Shown: piece after piece, positions 1 through 13,800 of the stretch
How the letters are laid out: every line of letters starts with the position of its first letter
Position numbering within the stretch: position 1 is the stretch's first letter
NCBI RefSeq assembly: GCF_047496725.1
Contig: NC_132986.1
Span: 5,364,501-5,428,500 of the forward strand
DNA length: 64,000 nt
Direction: 5' to 3'
Source of the DNA: Anoplolepis gracilipes
Lineage: Eukaryota > Arthropoda > Insecta > Hymenoptera > Formicidae
Notes under the pieces: model-generated
Seen by the model: the letters and a program-made list of their open reading frames with translations, nothing else
Database searches by the model: none
Told to the model about the DNA's origin: nothing
Program-made: the position numbers and the translations under genes

Positions 1-1130
1 CGATTGTCGAATCAAAAAATTATCATAAGAATGTAAATACATATGTACACAACTGGATGACCAACCGGGATTTTATTCGCACGAGAAATATTGTAAGGAC
101 GGAATATGATCTCCATTATAGAATTACAGAAAAGGAAGAAAATATCTTCGGATTTTTCCTCGAACGAGGCGCGCGCGCGCGTGCTTTATCCTATACATAT
201 TTATAGCATGCAGGATTTTGTCTTCGTTGTCGAAGCTCGGCGTGGGCAACGCGATAGCACGCTGAGATTCTATTAGACATACACGGATAACCCTTAATTA
301 GGCAGATGGGATGCGAGGAACGAAACGTAAATAAACGCCTGCACACATATTATTCGTGGAAACATATCCTATTTAATTTGAAAGCCAAGGAAAGACTTTA
401 TCTTGTTATACTTGTATGTACATAAGCGATATATCGTATCTGTGAACGGCAATAATTATTGGTGCGAAAATAAGAAACTGTATGAAGTTGCAAAAAATTA
501 TTCGCGATAAGATGCAAGTCATCGACACAAAATTTACATCAAAAAACATTCTGAGTATCAAGTTACATCGTGAAAGAAAGTTAATAACTTTTGCATGAAA
601 AAATTTTCAATTCTCCGTATGATGGATATTTCATTTTTTCCACTCTTTCAAGAGGTTATATAATTGTATAATTTTAGCTTTGTTTTAGGACAAAAAAAAA
701 AAAAAGAAAAATATTTTTTTCTCTAGAAATATTTTCTACATATAGATATCAATTTCTTTTATCCATGCTTTTAACTTCTATATAAATCACAGAAAAATCA
801 TTACCTCATTGATTTAATACCACATATTTTTAAATTATCTACTAAATTATTATATTCGACAAGCAACCGGATCTGTCCGGGGTGATCCGTTACTAACCGA
901 CAACGAGTCTGTCGACGATCCCGGGCACATCCTGTGGGTCACCGATGATACCCGGACTCTTCGTTCAACAGGTAGCGTTCTCTCGTGTAGCCCGAGTTCA
1001 CCGACAACCCAGCCCTCTCCATTATATTCATATCATGTAAATGCGCCCTACCGTGCTTCGGCCAACTCCTATTTTCTACCCCTGTGCCAAGCCAGACGTA
1101 AAGCTGTACCAGTAGAGAGAAAAGAGAAGG

Positions 1131-1135
<5 letters not shown>
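1..1135. other. Non-coding, AT-rich
   Basis: Mostly AT-rich sequence with no open frame that looks coding. It contains a short alternating GC tract near 168-181, a poly-A run near 690-704 and a small CpG-richer patch around 870-1080. I see no RNA gene or mobile element here. Confidence 0.6.
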
Positions 1136-1177
<42 letters not shown>

Positions 1178-1182
1178 GAGAG
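1136..1182. repeat. (GA)n microsatellite
   Basis: A dinucleotide GA/TC run of about 47 bp, interrupted by a C at 1170. The serine/leucine-rich minus-strand open frame across it is only the translated repeat. Confidence 0.97.
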
Positions 1183-1374
1183 GAGAAGTTCAAAAGAGAG
1201 TAAGAGAAACGTCATTTCTATTTTACATTTATTCTAATGGGATAATACTAGTTGTTTTGGCACCTGTGTGTGTGTGTAGATGTGGCTTCGTATAATAATT
1301 CTTCTCTGCTGCCATTTGATACCATTCGATTATTTTCATCGTCTCAGCAATTTATTATTTCACTTCTCCTTTTT

Positions 1375-1376
<2 letters not shown>

Positions 1377-1439
<63 letters not shown>
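1377..1439. repeat. (TA)n microsatellite
   Basis: An essentially pure TA dinucleotide run of about 62 bp. Its Tyr/Ile-alternating translation is an artefact of the repeat. Confidence 0.98.
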
Positions 1440-1441
<2 letters not shown>

Positions 1442-1908
1442 TCTCTTTGAAGATCCTCTGCGCATCGTAATTGAAAAGGCAAACGAATACATGTAATATT
1501 ACGCTAGTAATTTCTGTTCTTACGTACAGATTTTTTTATACATTTATGATTTATCAGATCTAAAAAAAAATCGAGATAGTCACTATGATGAGTGAATTAA
1601 TTTTCTACTAATTTAATTTTAATACAGAGACAATTAAAATTTCTTAAAAATATGTTGCATTTTTTTATATATTAATCGGTTAAGTTTATATAGAAAAACT
1701 TTCTAGATCTTTAATACATCAAAGTATTCTTTCTTTTCTTCCACTTTTAATAGCCTTAAATATACTTTCTCTCTTCCTCGTTAGCTTCTTTATATCCTTC
1801 GTTATATCTTTATTAACGCTACCTGTACTTATTATGTATTATCTTTCTCCACCTTTTGCACATGCGGTTTTAAGAAGATTTTAATTTTAATTTGCGAGAA
1901 GGAAAGTG

Positions 1909-1939
<31 letters not shown>

Positions 1940-2219
1940 GGGGGGGCATCTCTTCGAGTTTTCTATTTTTCTCTTTTTTTCTCGTTCATTATGAATGAAA
2001 GAAAGTGTGGAGAAGAGAGTTGAAATGTCTTATATATATCTTCTACTTCATATTTTCTCTTTTCTCCGTTCTATCCGCTTCGTCTTTCATTTGTACATCG
2101 ATAAACGTATCCAACAGCTTGTCACGCGCATCTTGTCGATATCGGCTTCATCGTGTGTGTGTCACGTCCAGACAGGTCCTCATTTATATCGCTGTTTCTA
2201 ATGCGTCTTATCGTACATT
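1440..2219. other. Non-coding, AT-rich with compound repeat
   Basis: AT-rich sequence without a credible gene. At 1908-1947 there is a compound tract of TA repeats, then GA repeats, then a run of G. Short overlapping open frames at 1995-2226 are T-rich and have no recognisable features. Confidence 0.6.
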
Positions 2220-2248
2220 GACTTAATAGTCGCGCTGACTATTAAGTC
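2220..2248. repeat. Perfect 12-bp inverted repeat, 5-nt loop
   Basis: Two perfect 12-bp arms (GACTTAATAGTC at 2220-2231 and its complement at 2237-2248) flank a five-base loop, GCGCT. Transcribed, it would form a short stable hairpin. Not followed by a T-run on the plus strand and in a eukaryotic context, so it is not a bacterial-type terminator. Confidence 0.85.
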
Positions 2249-4756
2249 TTAAATGATACACATCTATTACCATTCATTATTTATTCAAAATGGGGAAAAG
2301 CATCGAGAATTAATTTACTAATTTATGTGATAAACGGAAGTTGTTGCTGTGATTCATTTATTAAAAAATTTCGGCGCTTTTAAATCAGTTTAATAAATGC
2401 CTAGAATTATGTATTATGACTAATCTTTTAGTGGATACGCATTAAGTGGAATCTATGACTTGAAACAGTTTATTTTGAATATGCGTGTTTTTTTTTTACA
2501 TTGCTTCTATACTTAGCCAAAGATGAATCAACTTATTTTCAACCACGATGATTTATCTTGCACATAGTAATCAATAGTGAGTAATTGATCGATTAAAAAG
2601 CCGAGGAGAACTGGATAGGTTTAATTTAATATCGGAATAAAAAGCTTTCAGATCCATGAGGAGAGGTGCCCTGAAATTAAAGAAGCATTTAATTTTTAAT
2701 TTATAATCTACTTTACTTATTGATTACTTCCTTGGATATTAAATTGATAGTTCTGAATTTCTTTTTCTTTTTTTATTGATTATTGGTGATTCAAATAGAG
2801 AATATCAATTTAATTTATATGATACGATCAAACATTTTTAAAAATGTAAATAAAAAATTGTAAAAATTGTAAGCATTGATATAAAATTTAATGTATTTGA
2901 GTTTTTAAATTCTTCGCGTCGTAAGAATCAATTATCGCAATTAATCATTATACTGAAAGCTATTCTATAGATTCTCATTATTTAAAATAAATATTTTTGT
3001 TATCTTTCTCTTTTCATGATAAAGTAAATGCATTAATGCCAAGTGAGCAGCTCTGTAAATGTTTAAACAGCTATATATACGAGTCCACGACTCTTTTTTC
3101 GGTGCTTCGATTGAGACCTCGATTTCGCCAATTAGAGGTGAAATGCCCACATTATGTCGATTAACCAGCGGCATCTTAACGAGTTTCATGGCTGATTATT
3201 AAAAGCCGATAGCTCGTCGTGAAGACCGGTCCATGTACCAAGCGCATTCGTGTGGGAAGCCGCAGTTTGTAATTACTCTACCGGACGTGCGCGTATACGC
3301 GACCAATGTACAGGCAATTATGTCACACTTCGGTCCCGATATTACTTTTCAATTTGATATCGTCGATGCCGATGGACGTGCTCGGCCACTTTGACCGCCA
3401 CGACCGTATATCAAGCCTTTTTTTTTGCAGTATGTGCCAATTAACGTGTATCTGCGTACGCGCGCGGACGACCATGATTAGCCGATTAAAGCATCGTGTT
3501 GCGGATATTGAAGTCGCACTTCGGACGATGGACGTGAAAAAACAGCATCAGTCGTGCGTTTATATGTGCTATTATTTTGCAAAAAGTAGCGTGTTTCGAT
3601 TTATTATTACGACTATTTTATCATTGCGTTGTAGACAATCATTGTCAGTATTTAGAAAGTTTGTTGATTTATAAAAAAATAATGAAGAAACTCAAAAAAC
3701 AACATAACTTTTATAATGATTTTAAGACAGATCCAAAATACTCGAAATAGTTTTATTTCGATGTATATTTTATATAAAATATATAAAATTGTTGTAAAAT
3801 TTTTTAAAAGATTTAGTTTCTTCTGATGACAATTTTTACTTCATTTAAATTTCTTTCACGTTTTATATAAAGTGATATGTGTGCGATCGTTCAAGCGACC
3901 TGACACAATTCAAATGGCTTTACGTGCCATTGTATCAGGAGATTTTTTTTTGTACGTGCGCTAGTGAAATCTCGTACCTGTCCGAATATCGGGAGCGCGT
4001 GAGCGTCATTAGTTATCCTGCATTATGGTCGAGGAACGATTCAAATCAATTTGGAGGTTCGTAACCCCGACTATAGGGGGTCCATGGCCGCTTCATATAT
4101 CACCGTGACCAGTGGTCGAAAGGCAGCGGGCAAACGGTATATATCTATATAGGGAGGAATTTTCTCTCAGATTTCGGTCGTAAAAAAAGAAGAGCTCGCG
4201 CGCGACCAGATCTTTTTATCGACTCAATTAGGCTGCGCGCGATTTTATGCCGTCGAATATGTGACGAAATATCCGCGTTTTATATTCGACCTTTCGGCGT
4301 CATCCTTATGTCAAATGTGGTATCGCGTCGAATAATATAATATATCGGGCGTGTCGTACATTCCGGAAATCGATCAGAGGGATGATCGTGCGACGCCGAA
4401 ATGTTGGGCAATTTTTCATGTGAATAGCTTTGCAAAGCATGCATATCTTACGCTCGCTTTTCTGTGATTTGTTATACCATCTAAAAAATTATGCATATCT
4501 ATGATAAATCGGCCAATCATGTGGCGGAATAAGAACTAACATAAACTTCAACTCTATAAAATTATGTTAATAATTTTCATGTAATGACTTTTTTAATTTT
4601 TATATTACAATAACAACAGTAATGAAACTTTATTTATTTGAAATTATATAACAAAGTGCAAAAAATAATTGCTTTAATTCTAATTGTTCCAAATTTATAT
4701 ATATTTTCGTTCAATAAAGCAACAACAAAAACATGTTTAATATAAATAATTACAAG

Positions 4757-4758
<2 letters not shown>
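2249..4758. other. Non-coding stretch
   Basis: AT-rich DNA with CpG-richer patches at about 3190-3560 and 3890-4440. The longest open frame (3306-3674, plus) starts in one patch and runs into AT-rich sequence. It has no domain, signal peptide or flanking splice pattern that I can defend, so I do not call it a gene. Confidence 0.5.

Positions 4759-4792
<34 letters not shown>
4759..4792. repeat. (TA)n microsatellite
   Basis: About 34 bp of pure TA repeat ending in a TGTG interruption. Confidence 0.95.
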
Positions 4793-4796
<4 letters not shown>

Positions 4797-6138
4797 ATAA
4801 TAATTAATTAATATAAATAATTTTCATCTTATACTTTACCATATCTTTTTTTGCGTTTTGATTTTAATTTATGACAAAACTTATCCTCGTACATGTAAAT
4901 GACATTTTCTTTTGTAATGATTCTCTTTGAAAAATATGTAACTTAGGATTAAATAAAATCGATCTTTTTTTATACTTTACGATTTTTCGATTCAGCATCT
5001 CTAGCGTTTAATTTAATTCTGCTATTAAAGCTGCCGTCGCAGGGAGAGTTCGCGAATGACCATTTCATACTCTTTTTCTCTCGCCAGCATTTTGTCACGC
5101 GAACAACAATCCAATCGATAAACAAATACAAACGAGCGCGGAGCGCCAGCGGGTGGTTGTCAACGAAACGCACGAGCAGACTCTGGAATAAAAAATATAT
5201 ATTGCCTTTCATGTACGCGAGAGTCGTTGCGCGTAGAACTTTTAATTTACAAAAAGCGCAGTGCCGAACCACGGTCTCGATGACTCATATTTCTAGACAA
5301 ATGTGTCTGCCAGCACTTCGACGAGTTGTGTATATTGCAACTTGCACTGTTATTTGTTTGCTTTATCCAAGTAGTTTGCAAACGGCTTCTTGCCTCTTTT
5401 TTTTGTCGTCTGTTACTACATATTCTACAGTAAGCTTTTATAAAATAGAGCAACTACGCTCGCGCAACGGGTTCATAAAGTTTCAATTTTGTACCTTGGC
5501 GAAAAGGTATTTATACATAATATAATTAAGCGAAATTTAAATAAAACTTGATATTTTTCGCAACGTTAACTAATTTTCTGAGGCATTGGTCAATCCGGCG
5601 GAGTAAAAGCAAACATTTCTCGATCTGACACAGCCTCAATATTTAATTGGTCGGCATCTACCACATGTTGGGAATGAAACGTCCGTATCTGTTTGTGAAC
5701 AGGCTTGCAAAAGGAGTCTCATAAAATACCGGGCAATGCCATTAATAACACGAGACGAGAAATGCTTTGTGGCCGCGAATACGCAGTCGGTTTCGACGAT
5801 TCGCCGGATCGAGCGTTTATATTTTATGCATGTGCGTCCTTTTACATACGCATTTATGCTGGATATTTTATAATGCAACAAAAAAAATTCGAGTTTTGCC
5901 TTTAGTACAATCGTGATGAGATATTTAATTTCAAAAATTTTCAGGAAGATTCAATCGCGTAATACAACCAATTGTTAAATTGCATAAATTTGCAAAATTC
6001 TCGTTTTCCAAACACATGTAGACATATTTGCTTTTTACAGAGAAATAAAATATAATTCATACGAAATATATATATTAGATTATTTGGAAAGTTTTTACTA
6101 CTCTTTCTTTTTATAATACATATATATACATCTATACA
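4793..6138. other. Non-coding stretch
   Basis: AT-rich, with a moderately GC-rich block at about 4970-5480 where both strands carry open frames of 60-120 codons. These overlap each other on opposite strands and none has recognisable protein features. Confidence 0.5.
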
Positions 6139-6162
6139 TATATATATATATATATATATATA
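6139..6162. repeat. (TA)n microsatellite
   Basis: About 24 bp of TA repeat within a wider AT-rich area that includes short TATG/TACA variants. Confidence 0.9.
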
Positions 6163-7631
6163 TGTAATAATATGAAATAATATGAAATAAAAAAATATAA
6201 TCTAGAAAACTGTTGATTATTCAATATTTTTCTTTTTACAGAACGATATAATACATTATAACGCAATTATGTCCCTTGAAATTCTTTAATGTCACTTGTG
6301 TATCATGTTTTGGTTGAGCAGACTTTAGATTCAATTATAGATGCTGACAAGTAAAGGTCGTCCGATAAATCTCTATTCTTTAGAATTTTTTTTTTACCAT
6401 TTTATGATGGCATATTTTTTTTGTTATTCGTCGTATTATTCTCTTATGATTTTCCGACGGTCTTTCAGTTTTCAAGTATTATTTTGGAGATTTAATTATA
6501 GATCCTAGGCTTTATATGAGACGAGAACGAAATAGACGTATCAGTGTATTGATCACAGCACGTATTTCAATTTTTATAAATTCTATATATACAATATTGC
6601 GAACAGAATGTTAATGTATTATGCCCCATAATATCGTATATTTTTTTTTACGTTAAATAATATATAAAAATTTAAACAACCAGTATGATAAAATCTAATA
6701 TTATAAGAATTATTTGTCTTACTTAAAGTTTCAAGCCAACAAAAAGATTTGTATATAAATTTTTATTTTCATATTTTTCTTCGTTCAAATATAATCTCTG
6801 CTAAATAAAAACCAATATATATATAATATCAGATTCTTATTGATATCCATTTATCGATAATTGTGTCGTTAAATGAGGATGTGAAGACGAAGGTTAATTA
6901 CAACGATCTCCGATAAATCTCGTGCAAATTATCGGCAAACGATGTAAATAATCAATGTTTTTCCCGAGAATAATTAGTGGAATAATTAATCATAGTTAAT
7001 TCAGCATAAATCGTGTATATTTTTCTTCACGCTCCACCGGCCACTATTGCGAATTACCCTCACACCTAAAAATAAATGCGTATTTCTGCAACGGTAACGT
7101 ACTCGGTAACAAAGATTTTTTTTATCGCTTTAGGACCCGGTCGGCCTCGTCGTTCTCGCTTCGATTTGAAACACAGAATCGTCTAACGGGTGACGACAAA
7201 ATGCGCCGTACACGCTGGCAATCGTAGCGACAAAATAACGAACAGCTCAATTAGGTGCGTCGTAAAATGCAAATGTATGCGCGTGCCGCCTTGGAACGTG
7301 CTAGGCAAGCTTTTCCTGCACATATACATACGTGCACGTGCTAGCACCATGCTTACGTGCACGCGGATACAAGTAGTAAACATAAGTAGAAAAGTCATCC
7401 GTCCGGAACCGAACGGACGTAATAACTTTAATTGTTAATTAACGCTAGCTTTTTGCGTCTCTTGCCGCACCGCCGTGAGAGCTCTGTACTCTTGGAATAT
7501 TGCCCTCGACAGACTCGCCTTTTGTTCTTTGTCTTCAGGACTCTGCGAGATTCGAATGCTCTCTTCTAAGCTCCCTACTGTGTGTCGGTCGCGAGATAAT
7601 TAATACCGTTGAATTTAATTACGACCCCACG
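6163..7631. other. Non-coding stretch
   Basis: Very AT-rich to about 7010, then a more CpG-rich block at 7020-7620. No coding region recognised; the two open frames near 7183-7438 overlap on opposite strands. Confidence 0.5.
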
Positions 7632-8275
7632 ATGCGTTTAAGGTGGATGTTTGCGTTTTTAATTAGTGCAACTTCGCTCAGCGTTATGAATGCGGATACG
7701 ACGCGTCATGCGTTTTTGATGTATTTAAATTCCTTTCGTGCCGCATCTCAGGTAGATCCGTATTCTGTGGTTTCTTTAATTTTTAGTTTTTTTTTTTTTA
7801 ATTTACGCGCATTTAAATCTTACGCGCGTTGATATGCGAAATATATAGATTTTTGGTCGAAACTCTGCGCAAAAATTTTGTTTTACCCCTTATTACTCGC
7901 GTGTTTAAAAAGGATTTTTTTCTTAAGACAAGGGAAGTATATAGTATATTAAGTATATAGTAAGCAGCTTTTTTATTTATTGTCATGCTCTTACGAAGCA
8001 ACCACTTTTTGCTACTTCTTTTCGAGATTATAAGAGTGCGCTTAATATTACCGTCTTCTTCCAAGCAGAGCAGTCTGTTGTCACTGAATAATAATAAGAG
8101 AGAGGAGCTTCTTAATCTTTATTGTCGACAGAATATTTTCTCTATGAAGTTGAAGTGTTATATTATAAAGTATAGTATAGTTTTATTAATGAAAAACGAG
8201 TTGCATCTTTTTATCCGTAATATTAATATCTTCGCGTTGCATATAACAATACGAGTCGATAACAACATGCAGTAA
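7632..8275 (+). CDS. Weak candidate: two-exon small secreted protein
   Basis: The start at 7632 opens a short exon (7632-7751, 40 codons) whose N-terminus is signal-like: a basic start (MRLRW), a hydrophobic core (FAFLISATSLSV) and a possible cleavage after MNA. The exon ends at CAG|GTAGAT, a moderate donor. A good acceptor follows at 8067-8068, preceded by a pyrimidine tract and a branch-like TTAAT. Joining there keeps codon phase and gives 68 more residues to a stop at 8275, with an AATAAA at 8318-8323. The total is 108 residues with only two cysteines, and the C-terminal part has the Ile/Lys/Asn bias of AT-rich DNA. No TATA box and no family recognised. Chance open frames of this size are expected in 64 kb, so this is only a candidate. 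Confidence 0.22.
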
Positions 8276-8323
8276 ATTGGTAACAATATCTTTTCTTTGT
8301 CGCGATTTGCTTTCATGAATAAA

Positions 8324-10269
8324 TATCGATTGGTAATCGATCGCGTATTGACGTATCTCATTGTAAACTCGAATGTAAGAAGCTATCGCATGAATAGAAT
8401 TTGTCAAATGGACCGACGTAAAAAGAGTCAATCTTGCAAGATCGACCTCCTGCAACAGCGTCTCTTTGTGCAAACTCAATAGTCCATTCATCATCCTGAC
8501 TACTCGATCAACGCCTAGTTCGCACCATTTTTATGAAGGAAATGGCGAAGAGAATGTCGCCCGGTCAGACATTCTACAGCGTCAACTTATCATTCGATAA
8601 TAATATGCTATATAATATAATATACAGAAAAGAATACGATAGGTACATTAAAATCTTGATTATTCTTTTGAATTTTTGCATTTCTGTAATTTATATTCTT
8701 TGTTCGATGCGGAATAAAATTTAGCAGATATAAAGAAAAAATTTGATAAGATTATTTTAATATAATGTTTTAAAAAAATCAGGAGAATATTAATACTTTA
8801 TCAAAATATAATGCTTGCACATAATACTTTATTATATTGATTTTTATATTGATTTTTCACAGACTAACTTTAATTAAATTGATAATTAAGATAGCTGTTT
8901 TCAGAATGTTTCAATTCCAATATATAATTCTACCGTAAAACAAAACTTATATTTTTTCTTTGTATGGATATTTTTTTGCTTATATACTGAGAAAGTATGT
9001 GATTCTTTCTCCGCGTCTTTCGTAATTTTAACGATAGTATGAGCCAGAAATACTAAGAAGCGCGTGTTCGTGCAGAAGACAAACTGACTTCTTCAACGAT
9101 TCTCGTCACATTCGAAGCTCTTCACAACTCACTTTGCTCTCGCCATTGCTTTTATTTGGGTACTGGCGAACGTTTGACTGACACATTTTAGATAAGCGAA
9201 TTTATATGTTCTCACGATAGTTTAAAATCACACCAATCCTGAATATATAAGGAATGTAATTATTAAAAAATGAAGATAGATAGATTTTGTATTAAATATA
9301 ATTTATTCTTTTGGCTCTTATTATGAAGATAGATAAATCTATCTTAATATCACAAAAATTACACAAAAACTTAGATCCATAGATTTATAAACTGAGAATC
9401 AATGATATGATTATTACTACAATGATCGGATAGAACGATTTATATATGTGTGCAAATAAATATGAGAAACTATAAAATAAGTATAATATATCGAACGGCC
9501 TGCTGGCCGTATTAAGATCGCATTTGATGTCGGATTGCTATATCCTGATGGATCGCTTGTCGATTACGTGGTCTAATCCGGGCTCGCATGACTACGACAA
9601 TCCGGGTTTCCTGCGGGGAAATAATTTGTCATTCCGATCTCGTTCGTGATCCCCCATCTCTAAGATTCGGGCGATCGGCTCGCCGTGTCGTAAACATTCG
9701 CTTTTCGTGCCTCGCGATACGGCGATACATCTTCCTCACGGCTGCGCCATCGTGCCCGTCACTGCATTACGCCGAGGATATCTCGTAAACAAAATGGATA
9801 TGAAAAAACAAATACCGAATAAAAATCGCACGATACAATACGTCGTGCATGAATGATTGATCGCGCTGCCCCTTTCAGGCCTCTTTCTTGAGAACTTGAT
9901 ATCCAATATCGCGTTTTTACAGACTCATTTTTAACATGTTGAAGTAATTTTTATCCTATGATATTCTATCTATAGATATATAGGTAATACATTATTATGA
10001 ATTTAATCGTGTCCGATTTTTGTGATAAAATAATAAATAAATATCGTATAATCAATTCCACGACCCTTTACAGTTTTTTAATTAATAAAATAGCTTTAAG
10101 ATGAAAAATTCATTATTATTGTATAGATAATAAAAAAGAGATAATCGTACAATAATATGGAACGTTATTAAATTAATTTTAAAACAATAGATACTTTATC
10201 TTTCTCTTTCTTTCTATCACATTTTTGTATATTTATTTTGAGACAATGATTTTCATTATCTTTATTAAC
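8324..10269. other. Non-coding stretch
   Basis: AT-rich with short CpG-rich patches, notably 9490-9900. Small imperfect palindromes such as 9325-9344 are present. A 102-codon minus-strand open frame (8494 down to 8186) overlaps the plus-strand candidate and has no independent support. Confidence 0.5.
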
Positions 10270-10303
10270 GCACGTGCGTGCATGCGTGCGTGCGTGCGTG
10301 CGT
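10270..10303. repeat. (TGCG)n microsatellite
   Basis: A tetranucleotide CGTG/TGCG run of about 30 bp. Cys/Val/Arg-alternating translations across it come from the repeat. The same motif recurs at 15065-15120. Confidence 0.93.
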
Positions 10304-10805
10304 TTTGTTCCCGTTTCGATGCGTCTCGCGCATCGAGATGTCGACTCTCGACATGGCGAGTATTATATGTATACGCAGACAGCTATGAAAGAAAGCCGGT
10401 CGTTTCCGAATGCAGAATGCGACTGCCGCACGTGTATCGACTCAGATCTCGAAGTACGGCTACCCGGAAGGATAAGTCGTCCTTTGAGAGAGCTCTCACT
10501 CAGAGAGAGGATCGTGTCCCTTCCCTTTGCTGATATTTTTGAAAGTTGCGCGCGAGAGGAATAGACAGCAAGCTTGGATTGACGTGTGATAAAGCTTAAT
10601 CTTTTTGGAAAAAATGCCAAATCAACTTTCTCGCGTAAGTTCATTCTCTTTGCTCGCAGATTTATCCAGGAGTTACAAAGTTTATTTTTGTTCTGTTAAA
10701 ACGCTGTGAGAAAAGCTTCACTTATTTTTCTGGCTTTTGTCAGACTAAATTCTTTAACGTGACACGATGAGATTTTCGAGCTGTTTAGTAAAATATACGC
10801 ACAGG
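10304..10805. other. Non-coding, CpG-rich block
   Basis: CpG-rich to about 10560, then AT-rich. Open frames of about 95-100 codons exist on both strands over the same bases, with no domain-like pattern, so none is called. Confidence 0.45.
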
Positions 10806-10831
10806 TTTTTTTTTTTTTTTTTTTTTTTTTT
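10806..10831. repeat. Poly-T tract
   Basis: An uninterrupted run of 26 T. It could be the tail of a minus-strand retroinsertion, but no duplicated flank or element body is evident. Confidence 0.93.
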
Positions 10832-13800
10832 AGTAGTATTAGGTGGTGATTTACATTGAATTAAATTTATAAATAAATATATTTAGAGGTACTTCTTAGA
10901 ATTAGCGAGAAATAATTTTCATTGTTATTTTATTTTTATATTATTACTGTAACGTCATTCTTCATGTTCATATCTTAATGTAAAAAATATGTAATAACTT
11001 ATGAAATATGATATCTTAATGATTTGGTGATAATCTGCTTCATATAATAGAGCAATGCGGATACATTTTCTTAACCGTCAAGGAGTATGCTTTAGACGAT
11101 AGAGAAGCGGAGAATGATGTAAATGTGCTCTTCCCGATCGAGATTAGAAATCGAGTATTCTTATGCGCATGTATCTTCCTTCGAGCGCTATTAAAGTCGA
11201 CGATCTGCCAATTAGAAATCTCATGTGTATCAGCAGCACGAGGCAGCGTACGTGCCGCCTCCGTTACCACTATTACCGCTGCTATTATGTGCCGCTACCA
11301 CTATTACTCTGCTCATTATTTCGATAGTCACGCGAGAGTGCCTCTTCTCTTCGTCTCGTTCAAGTACCAGCATCTACTTCACGTTGAGCGTGCGTTGTCT
11401 GTGCATCGGGGAAAGATGCATCGCTCGCAATCCAATGGTCTAAATATGTATTGACAGTCTATTAAAAAAAAAACTTATTTTAAATCTTCTTAATATCCTA
11501 AGCTAAAATTAGATATCTCTCCTTTTTTTATATAATTTTTAAAGAGATCTTAATATGAAAGATAATGAAAAATGTATTAGATTAATGTTTTTATAGAACA
11601 ATTTATGTAATGGAATTGGGCATAAGTAGATCTAAGATCAGTTCACATTTAGGTTAATGGACTTTAAATTAATGTAATTTAGCTTCGCCCCTATAATTCT
11701 TCATGAAATTTTTATTATTCATTTTTTTTTTAAATTACGATAGTAATTGAGTCATAACATTTACGTGCGTGTCTATTTGTTAACTTTTTAATCATTATTT
11801 TCTGCATGTATACTAATAGAATTGTCATATAATTTTTAGTTTACAGCAAATTGGAAAAATTTGTTGCAATTATTTTATTCATGAAAATTATTTAAAAATG
11901 TTCCCTGTTGCACATCCAGCTTGTTAAATGTTTCATAATTCTAATAAGATTTTGAATCAAATATGACGTTTTTGCTATTCGCACACATGCAAATGTCACG
12001 GTTAAAAATGATATCAAAAGATGATTAAAGATGGATAAAAAACAAGAATCAAAAAACGATAAAGGGCGTGTATGGTTTCACATGCGCGGACGAAAATCTA
12101 AACGGAAGAATAAAGGGAATAATGTTTCAGAGAGAATAAGTTCGGGGCGAAGTTCGCTCTAATATACTGGTAAAATAGAATAAATAGTGTTTTCTGAGAG
12201 TTCCATTGGACAGCCACACATATCTAAAGTCACATAGGCGGGGATAAATCCATTTTCTGTGACGTGGAATACAATATAGGCGCTCTCTGACAGACAGAGT
12301 TCGTCCCCTCGAACTGAGTTTTTGTCATTCTCTGCTTTTGCTTTTGCCAACCCTCCTTTTATTCGCGTCGGAATTTTTGACTAGTTAGAGAAGTCATGTA
12401 GAATAATTTATCTTATTGACATCTTTGTCACGTATATCTAGATACTGTGAAATTACAATAGTGAAGCTAAAATTGTCCAAAGATAATATTTTCATGATAT
12501 TTTTATAACCTGAATATTTTATATGTAATTTGTTAGATATATTTTATACGTAGTTACAAAAATATATGCGTTTTGTTTTGTAAGTTACTATTTTTGAGTA
12601 CAGAAATTTATAGGTAATTTCTTTTCTTATTTATGATTCAAGAAGTGAGTTAACTCTATATAAAGTTAATATTTCTTTCTCTTATTTGTTAAAATAATAT
12701 ATCGTTTAAAAGATTAAATCGATCGTGCCTGGTTTTAGTTACATCATAATTTCTCGTCGACACTTTTGCGATAATATCATACAAATTTGTGCAATTTTGT
12801 TTAATTTATGGAACACTTGTTACATAAGAGAAATTGGTTTCTTCGAAGGTGAAAAATAATTCAAGTCGACGTGTTAAAGTGACATGCTATACTTAAATCA
12901 TTTCTCTTTATCTTTACATTCGTTAAGGAAGTTGATATCATAACGCGACATACGCGGAACGAGCTGCTGGTGTACCTTGCTTTATTTCGTCTCGCCGTAT
13001 CGAAAGTTAGATATGCGCATATGCGATATGCGATATGCTCGAGGAAGTCGATGATTTTGCTAGTAGAAGCTGTGCCGGTAAACATGGAGTAATAAAGTTT
13101 CAACTCAACTCTTGGGACAAGGCAGGCGGAGTATGGGTGCGATACTCAACGGCGCCTGTTTATACTTGAAGAGGGCGAAATAAGTGAATAAATTTAATGG
13201 CGTCTTCGGTTATATTCCATTACTTTGGGCGTCGATAAAATTGCATAAAGATTTACGGAAATCATAAACGACTTCTCGCCACAGTTTTGCGTAAATATTT
13301 CACGTACTAATATAAATAGCAGAATACATTACGATGAAATATAATCTCTTTAGAATTTCATTAAAGTACGATTTATACAGTTTTATAATAGGTCATTATG
13401 TATCGATATTTCGTTTAATAATAAATATAATAACGGCATAAGTGAATAAATTAGAAGCATTGCATTTGCTTCGCAAATATAAACGAATTTTAAATCTGAA
13501 AAAATCTTTTTATTTAAATGCGTAGAACACAATAATATTTGTAGGAGTGTATAAATTTTATATTTTTCATAAAACTAATGACCAGTGATTCGAAAAATTA
13601 TGTATAGAGATCATAATCTTACTTATGATGAAGAAAAACAGCGATCTCGGAGAGAGAAAATGAAAGAAGAGAGGCGGGACAAAGAGACATCGATATTTCT
13701 TAAACGAGCTCACGCTGTAGCGGCATGACGTTATCGCTTCATCGTGTAATATTGTAATTATATTGCTGCACGTCACGAAAGGCTCGGCGAGTTACTGAAA

